In this document: one piece after another, positions 59,419 to 64,000 of the stretch
How positions within the stretch are numbered: position 1 is the stretch's first letter
How the letters are laid out: each line of letters begins with the position of its first letter
Origin: Planctomycetaceae bacterium
GTDB lineage: Bacteria; Planctomycetota; Planctomycetia; Pirellulales; Pirellulaceae
Length of the DNA stretch: 64,000 bases
Direction: 5' to 3'
Assembly: GCA_020638975.1 (NCBI GenBank)
Contig: JACKHN010000004.1
Span: forward strand, 372,001-436,000
The notes under the pieces: generated by a model
What the model saw: only the letters and a program-made list of their open reading frames with translations
Databases searched by the model: none
What the model was told of the DNA's origin: nothing
Made by a program: the position numbers and the translations under genes

Positions 59419-60930
59419 TTAGCCTGATTTCGCCGAGTGAGGCGTCGGAATAATGAGGCTAATCACGAGCCCCACCATAATGTTCACGAGCAAGGAGGTG
59501 GGGCCGATCCACTGAAAACTGACGGGCGGTAAACCACTAATAGGATCAACGCCGAAGATCTGCCCAGAGAAAGCGATCAGGCAGGCCGTCGTCATTCCGC
59601 AGGCCCAGCCAATCCAAACGGCGGCTGGCTTTGAAAACGGCACGAACAGCGCGAAGAAGAACAACGAGAATATCATCGGCACCATGAGGTTGACGGTCTT
59701 GTTCGTAACCTCCGTGATGTTGCCTGGGATCTGTCCGACGAACATGCTGCCGACGACGACGGTGGCTCCGATACCAAACGCCAAAGACCTTGCCACAAAG
59801 ACGTGTTGCCGTTCCGTCTCGGGCTTTTTTCCGAAGCGATCGAGAAGATCTGTCATCACCACAGCCGTAATCGAATTCACGCCCGAGTCGATACTCGACA
59901 TCGCGGCCGCGAACATCGCTGAGACCACGAGTCCCGATACGCCAACCGGCAGATGAAAGGCGATGAAGTGTGGAAAGATTTTATCCGCGTCGGTCTTGAG
60001 ATCCATATGTGCCGGAACGAACTCGGGATGAACTTGGAAAAAGGCGAGCAATGCGAAACCGACCAAGCACAGTGTGATCGGAACGAAAATTGAAACGATC
60101 ATCTGCGTCGCGAATGAACGGCGGGCCGCGGCGGCGTCTTTCGTCGACATGAACCGTTGCACAGACACTTGATCGCCACCAGCCGTGCATACTTGCCACA
60201 CAAAGACCGTGAGCATTGCTCCCAGCACGGTGACCCGCGTGCTGGGATCAAAGCTGAACAGCGGCTGTGTGTCCCAGTTATCTTGCCATTCGGTCGGAAA
60301 CCATCCAAAGCCGCCGAAGTCGACCGTGACCATCACGATCACCAGTATCGCGCCACTGAACAGCAGTATCGTCTGCAGCAAGTCCGTAATTACCACAGCA
60401 CGCAATCCACCCAGCGACGCGTACGTCACTGACACAAGGCCCGTGATAAGAACGATCGCCGGAAACCAATCTTCGTCGACATCGATCATCACGGTCAATG
60501 CTTTGGCGGTCAGATAAACTAACAGCGACATCCATACCAGCCGCAGGCTCAAGAACATGACAACGCCAAGCATGCGGACGCTCAATCCCAGCCGCGTTTC
60601 GAGCAGCTCGTAGGCGCTCGTGACGCGATATCGCATGTAGACTGGAAGCAGAACGTATCCGACCACGACGAACACAAACGGCAACGCCAGCAGGTTCGTC
60701 ATGTAGACGGGGCCTTTTCCGAGTACTTCTCCGGGCATCGAGAGATAGGAGATCGTGCTGAGCAATGTCGCGAACAGCGATACGCCCACGAGCACCGAGT
60801 TCATGCTGCCGCTGCCAGTGAAGTACTCCTGCGTGTCGTTCTGTCGTCGGCTGAAGTACCAGCCCAGCGCCAGCGTCGACGAGCAATAGATCGCCACGAT
60901 CACCCAATCAATCCACGTCAGACCACCCAT
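59419..60930 (-). CDS. Sodium:solute symporter (SSS family)
   Basis: A 503-residue transporter with about 13 membrane helices. Family features: LTWIDWVIVAIYCSSTLALG (first helix), FTGSGSMNSVLVGVSLFATL with the unwound helix 1 region, STISYLSMPGEV, YASLGGLRAVVITDLLQTIL (the GG-R-A-VV-TD-Q signature), QVSVQRFMSTKDAAAARRSF and SSIDSGVNSITAVVMTDLLD. It resembles the SGLT-like sugar or sialic-acid branch; the solute is not determined. ATG 60930 is chosen for the typical start. A neighbour of the IS element but not disrupted. Confidence 0.92.
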   Translation of the reverse strand: MGGLTWIDWVIVAIYCSSTLALGWYFSRRQNDTQEYFTGSGSMNSVLVGVSLFATLLSTISYLSMPGEVLGKGPVYMTNLLALPFVFVVVGYVLLPVYMRYRVTSAYELLETRLGLSVRMLGVVMFLSLRLVWMSLLVYLTAKALTVMIDVDEDWFPAIVLITGLVSVTYASLGGLRAVVITDLLQTILLFSGAILVIVMVTVDFGGFGWFPTEWQDNWDTQPLFSFDPSTRVTVLGAMLTVFVWQVCTAGGDQVSVQRFMSTKDAAAARRSFATQMIVSIFVPITLCLVGFALLAFFQVHPEFVPAHMDLKTDADKIFPHFIAFHLPVGVSGLVVSAMFAAAMSSIDSGVNSITAVVMTDLLDRFGKKPETERQHVFVARSLAFGIGATVVVGSMFVGQIPGNITEVTNKTVNLMVPMIFSLFFFALFVPFSKPAAVWIGWACGMTTACLIAFSGQIFGVDPISGLPPVSFQWIGPTSLLVNIMVGLVISLIIPTPHSAKSG

Positions 60931-61085
60931 CCTGCAAACTCCCAAATTGGCGAGTGTGTATCAGCATCGATAGGGTGGACAGCCTAAGGTGCGTAACGCG
61001 GAAAGGCAACCTTCGAGGATAGTTTCGAAGTTACGCCATATTGGTCGTCCCGATGCAATGTCAGATAGTAGCCCCAGCATTTATG

Positions 61086-62682
61086 CCTGAGTACTACCCA
61101 CATCTGGTCCAGTAGCAATCGATGGCGCGGACGGCCAAGTGGAGTTTTTCGAAGCCTCGCCAGAGCGTGATCCAACCGGGCTCGCCATCGCCTTTGCGCA
61201 GCATGTGACCGCCTAGGCCAGCTAACTCGCGATAGAATTCACGCACGGTCCCGATCCTTCGACTACCGCGCAAACGCCGAAGCACCGTCACCCAATGTCG
61301 AGGCACGACTTCCTCCGCCGCGCGATCAGGAGTCTCGCGAGCCGCACTGCGAAGTTGCAACAAGCGAACCGCGGTCACGCTCAACAACCCAGTGATCGCT
61401 TCCAAGCGTTCGCTCGTTTCGTACTGACGATCTTCCACACGACAGCCCGTCTTCAACGCTTTGTGAAACTCCTCCACGAGCGGGCGTTTTTCGTAGTACT
61501 CGATCACCTGCCAAGCCTCCTCAAACGTCGTCACCGGCAGCGACGTCAGCAACACCCAACGCAACGGATCGACGCCAGCCGGCACATTCACTTCGCGCAC
61601 TTCGACCACGTTCATCGACATCAGCGTAATCCCCACTTCACGCAACCAAGGACTACGCTGACGCGGAGCAGGCATCATCAGCCTGCCGAAACGGACTTCG
61701 ATCTGAGCCGTCCGCGAACCGTGGGCATGGCTGCGGTACGACAGCTCGTACGTACCCGCCAGCGGCAACGAGTCCAGGAAACACGACAGTGGCATTTCCT
61801 GTTCCTGGGATTGCACAATGCGGTGCAGGTCTCGCGCCCGCACGACCCAATCGTGACGATTCAACAACAGCTTGCAATAGACCTCGAAATTGTCTCCACC
61901 CCGATCACAGAGATCGACGAAGCGAACGCCTTTTGGCGGAGGACCGATTTGATCAATGAGTTCTCCCCACACACGCGATTCGCGATCACGGGCCAGCCGA
62001 CGTGTTCGCGATTCGTTTTTGGGTGCTGGCTTTCGGTAGCGGATCTTCTGTCCGGCCAGGCCAATCACGGCTTCGGTCGCGGGATCAATCATCAATCCCG
62101 AATGCAACAGGAAGCCGCGGCCAAACCCTCCGCCTAACGGTCCCAAGCCAGTGGCTTGGTTGGTCGCTCCGAACTCGACTTCCGTGGTGTCACAGGAAAT
62201 CAGGCGGGTTCCGACCGGCTGTTGTCGAGTCTGCTGCCAATGACGCTCGGCGATGGCATCGAACGTGACTTGCTCGTTGTCGATCAAACGATAAGCAGCT
62301 TTCAGGTCGCACCACTTTTCCGTCTGTCCCGGCGTCGAAGCATCGGGAGCAGCGGCCACTTGTGCAGCGAATTGGACCAGTCGCCGTGTGCGTCGAACAT
62401 CGCCCAAGAGACAAGTTCCGAATTGTTGTTCCGCCCATTCTTGAGTTTCCAGAATCACAGCCATCACTCACCTCCGTGCCATTGTGCTGGACTCTGCAAT
62501 CCCAAGCTGCCAGCCTCAGGTGACCGCTCCAAACCCTGGTCGCCTCACTAAACCTTTCTACGACACCGAAGTCCGGAATGCTCATCGCGAAGACAAACTA
62601 TCATCTACCCACCACTTAGCCGTGCTATCAACCGCCTGCTGCCACGCTAAAATCAACCACATAGATGTGGGTAATACTCAGG
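61086..62682 (-). mobile_element. Insertion sequence, IS4 family (IS50/Tn5-like), 1597 bp
   Basis: Terminal inverted repeats CCTGAGTACTACCCACATCT at 61086-61105 and, in reverse complement, 62663-62682 match at 19 of 20 positions. They bracket one intact transposase gene, with the left repeat ending just past its stop codon. Length and gene position fit the Tn5-like branch of IS4. No clear 9-bp target duplication is seen (left flank GCATTTATG, right flank GCTTCAGCC). Confidence 0.85.
61094..62467 (-). CDS. IS4-family (Tn5-like) transposase
   Basis: A 457-residue transposase. The N-terminal DNA-binding part (MMAVILETQEWAEQQFGTCL, LGDVRRTRRLVQFA, KWCDLKAAYRLIDNEQVTFD) follows the Tn5 pattern. 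Catalytic Asp residues lie in LISCDTTEVEFG and FVDLCDRGGDNFEV, and the Y-(2)-R-(3)-E-(6)-K signature is exact in YYEKRPLVEEFHKALK. No frameshift, so potentially active. Its stop overlaps the left terminal repeat. Confidence 0.93.
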   Translation of the reverse strand: MMAVILETQEWAEQQFGTCLLGDVRRTRRLVQFAAQVAAAPDASTPGQTEKWCDLKAAYRLIDNEQVTFDAIAERHWQQTRQQPVGTRLISCDTTEVEFGATNQATGLGPLGGGFGRGFLLHSGLMIDPATEAVIGLAGQKIRYRKPAPKNESRTRRLARDRESRVWGELIDQIGPPPKGVRFVDLCDRGGDNFEVYCKLLLNRHDWVVRARDLHRIVQSQEQEMPLSCFLDSLPLAGTYELSYRSHAHGSRTAQIEVRFGRLMMPAPRQRSPWLREVGITLMSMNVVEVREVNVPAGVDPLRWVLLTSLPVTTFEEAWQVIEYYEKRPLVEEFHKALKTGCRVEDRQYETSERLEAITGLLSVTAVRLLQLRSAARETPDRAAEEVVPRHWVTVLRRLRGSRRIGTVREFYRELAGLGGHMLRKGDGEPGWITLWRGFEKLHLAVRAIDCYWTRCG

Positions 62683-63136
62683 GCTTCAGCCCAGGGCTCT
62701 TATCCAGCGTCGCCTCCTGGGCACATACTGGCGCGACTTCAAACCTGACGCGTCTGGCTAACGAAAAATCGCAACTTCAAAGTAGGCGTCTGCGGATCGA
62801 CCTTTGGTGCTACTAACGACAAATCTTTGGCTGACATCAGTCAATTTATCCTGTGGCGGCGTAGCGATCCGCCGAATAATCCGGCAATGCCGGACGCGTC
62901 CGGCACAATCGACGGCAGTTCGTCCGCTCGTGCCCTCTCATTCTCAATCGGGTTGTGCGGAATGAAACGGTTGGGTCGTAAAGTCGAGCACAACCGGCGC
63001 GCCGTGGAAGATGTGCGGTATTCCGCACGGCGACGATCGCTCTAACACGTTACAGCGTGCTAACTTTGGATATCACTGCGGTGTAGTTGCGCTCGTTCTC
63101 CAACGTCGCAGCGTTCCCCGCGCTCTGTTGGATTTT
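62683..63136. other. Gap between IS element and sensor gene
   Basis: About 450 bases without a supported gene; small palindromic words (TCCGGCAATGCCGGA near 62880, AACACGTTACAGCGTGCT near 63046) only. Confidence 0.4.
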
Positions 63137-64000
63137 ATGAAACGAATCACCATTTCATTTCGGATCGCCATGTGCTTAGCACTGCTTTCGCTGTGCGGCG
63201 TTCTGATTGCGCGAGTCTTTGGGCTCTTCCCCGACACGCACAAGATTCGTTTACAGGGACGGATTGCGCTGTGCGAATCACTAGCGATCAATTGCTCGAT
63301 GCTCGCCAGTCGTGCTGATTTTCACGGAATTGAACGCAACTTAGTGGCGTTCGTGACTCGCAACGAAGACGTTCGTTCGGCAGCACTTCGGCGAGCGGAC
63401 GGTGAATTGGTGATTCAAGTTGGCAATCACGCGGTTCATTGGACCGGCACGGGAGACGGTCAGTCGACCGATGGCCAGATCTATGTGCCGATTGCATCTA
63501 GCAATCGAAACTGGGGCAATGTGGAAGTGGCGTTTCAGCAGGTATCGTCTGTCGGCTCGACGACAAGTTGGCTGTCGCAGTTCATGGAATTTGCTATCTT
63601 CCTGACCGGCTTCAACGCGGTCCTGTTCGCCTTCTGGCTGCGGCGAGTTCTGATGCACCTCGATCCATCCCGCGTCATGCCACAACGAGTGCGCTCGGCG
63701 CTCGACACGCTTGCTGAAGGACTGCTGGTTCTCGACAGCCAAGGTCGAATCGTGATGGCGAACAAGTCGTTTGCCACGACCATCGGTCAAGAACCTCATC
63801 AATTGCAAGGACGAGTCGCATCCGATCTTGCTTGGATGGGTGATCAGGATCCCGATAAGCTTCCTTGGAACGATTCGCTACGTGACAATGCACAGCGTGT
63901 CGGCGTGCCGTTGCAACTGAAGACCGGCGAGTATGACGAGCGGTCTTTCCACGTGAACGTCGCTCCGATCTTTGGCGAAGATGGAAAAAGTCGCGGCGCG
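63137..64000 (+). CDS. Membrane sensor protein with PAS domain (partial, runs off window)
   Basis: The first 288 codons of a longer gene that continues past the window edge. Residues 8-32 (SFRIAMCLALLSLCGVLIAR) form membrane helix one, then a periplasmic domain of about 125 residues (GRIALCESLAINCSMLASRA, VTRNEDVRSAALRRADGELV) and a second helix near 155-175 (EFAIFLTGFNAVLFAFWLRR). After it LDTLAEGLLVLDSQGRIVMA with NKSFATTIGQ is a PAS fold. The output domain is not visible: a histidine kinase is most likely, a GGDEF or EAL domain also possible. ATG 63137 is the first good start. Confidence 0.82.
   Translation, partial: MKRITISFRIAMCLALLSLCGVLIARVFGLFPDTHKIRLQGRIALCESLAINCSMLASRADFHGIERNLVAFVTRNEDVRSAALRRADGELVIQVGNHAVHWTGTGDGQSTDGQIYVPIASSNRNWGNVEVAFQQVSSVGSTTSWLSQFMEFAIFLTGFNAVLFAFWLRRVLMHLDPSRVMPQRVRSALDTLAEGLLVLDSQGRIVMANKSFATTIGQEPHQLQGRVASDLAWMGDQDPDKLPWNDSLRDNAQRVGVPLQLKTGEYDERSFHVNVAPIFGEDGKSRGA

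Noticed and set aside
61295..62137. Plus-strand open frame (280 codons) inside the second IS
   Set aside because: Antisense to the Tn5-like transposase; histidine and arginine-rich composition typical of shadows.
61077..62691. Target-site duplication of the second IS
   Set aside because: The 9-10 bases outside each terminal repeat differ, so no duplication can be claimed.
1..64000. CRISPR array
   Set aside because: No regularly spaced direct repeats with unique spacers, and no cas-like genes; the repeats present are dispersed hairpins.

Overview
The window looks like a chromosomal segment of a planctomycete, probably of the Pirellulales type. This rests on gene content rather than on a marker gene: several membrane-linked serine/threonine kinases, a secreted sulfatase, a Tat-signal Gfo/Idh/MocA oxidoreductase, SMP-30 lactonase-like proteins, an ECF-type sigma factor, HEAT-repeat proteins of unknown role, prepilins with large non-standard C-terminal domains, and gene-poor stretches packed with hairpin repeats. 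DNA is moderately GC-rich, coding direction switches often and operons are short.

Layout. 0.2-6.1 kb: a pilin-like protein, a PfkB sugar kinase, ThpR-type RNA phosphodiesterase, a DUF481 outer-membrane barrel, and a sulfatase/alpha-beta hydrolase pair. 6.3-7.8 kb: an IS4-family insertion sequence. 8.0-17.8 kb: topoisomerase I, a PpiD/SurA-like membrane chaperone, a sugar-phosphate isomerase-like protein beside a wrecked Gfo/Idh/MocA gene, a secreted beta-propeller, an SMP-30 protein and a fumarylacetoacetate-hydrolase family enzyme. 17.9-24.0 kb: a signalling module of an AAA+ ATPase and a kinase fused to a tubulin/FtsZ-like domain, divergent from an FHA-EAL protein. 24.0-26.7 kb: a nested palindromic repeat, a dipeptidyl-peptidase IV remnant and an HTTM membrane protein. 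26.8-35.3 kb: a four-gene prepilin cassette, a repeat-rich gap, an HD-GYP-like protein lacking the metal-binding His, and a second, collapsed copy of the prepilin cassette. 35.5-38.3 kb: a decaying redox/nitrosative-stress island (nitronate monooxygenase remnant, DGC protein, Fe-S repair protein RIC, half an SdhB, a frameshifted Rrf2 regulator). 39.0-44.6 kb: FHA-GGDEF protein, tRNA-Leu, ACT protein, HEAT protein, response regulator, sigma factor, a small protein and an MscS channel. 44.7-57.1 kb: a glutaminase-like protein without its nucleophile, an OleA-like thiolase, an SGNH hydrolase, an EamA transporter, a HEAT protein, Gfo/Idh/MocA, a membrane kinase, an SMP-30 protein and an FMN-binding glutamate-synthase-like protein. 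57.1-64.0 kb: a hairpin repeat, another kinase, a sodium/solute symporter, a second IS4-family element with clear terminal repeats, and the start of a PAS-type sensor cut by the window edge.

Themes. Cyclic-di-GMP-type domains (EAL, HD-GYP, GGDEF, two of them fused to FHA phosphopeptide-binding domains) lie among Ser/Thr kinases and prepilin genes, so phosphorylation, c-di-GMP and surface appendages may be linked; that is inference. Genome decay is unusually visible: at least five genes are reduced to end fragments, and at least three dispersed repeat families sit in gaps or inside gene scars. The most novel-looking item is the AAA+ / kinase-tubulin pair with its divergent FHA-EAL neighbour.
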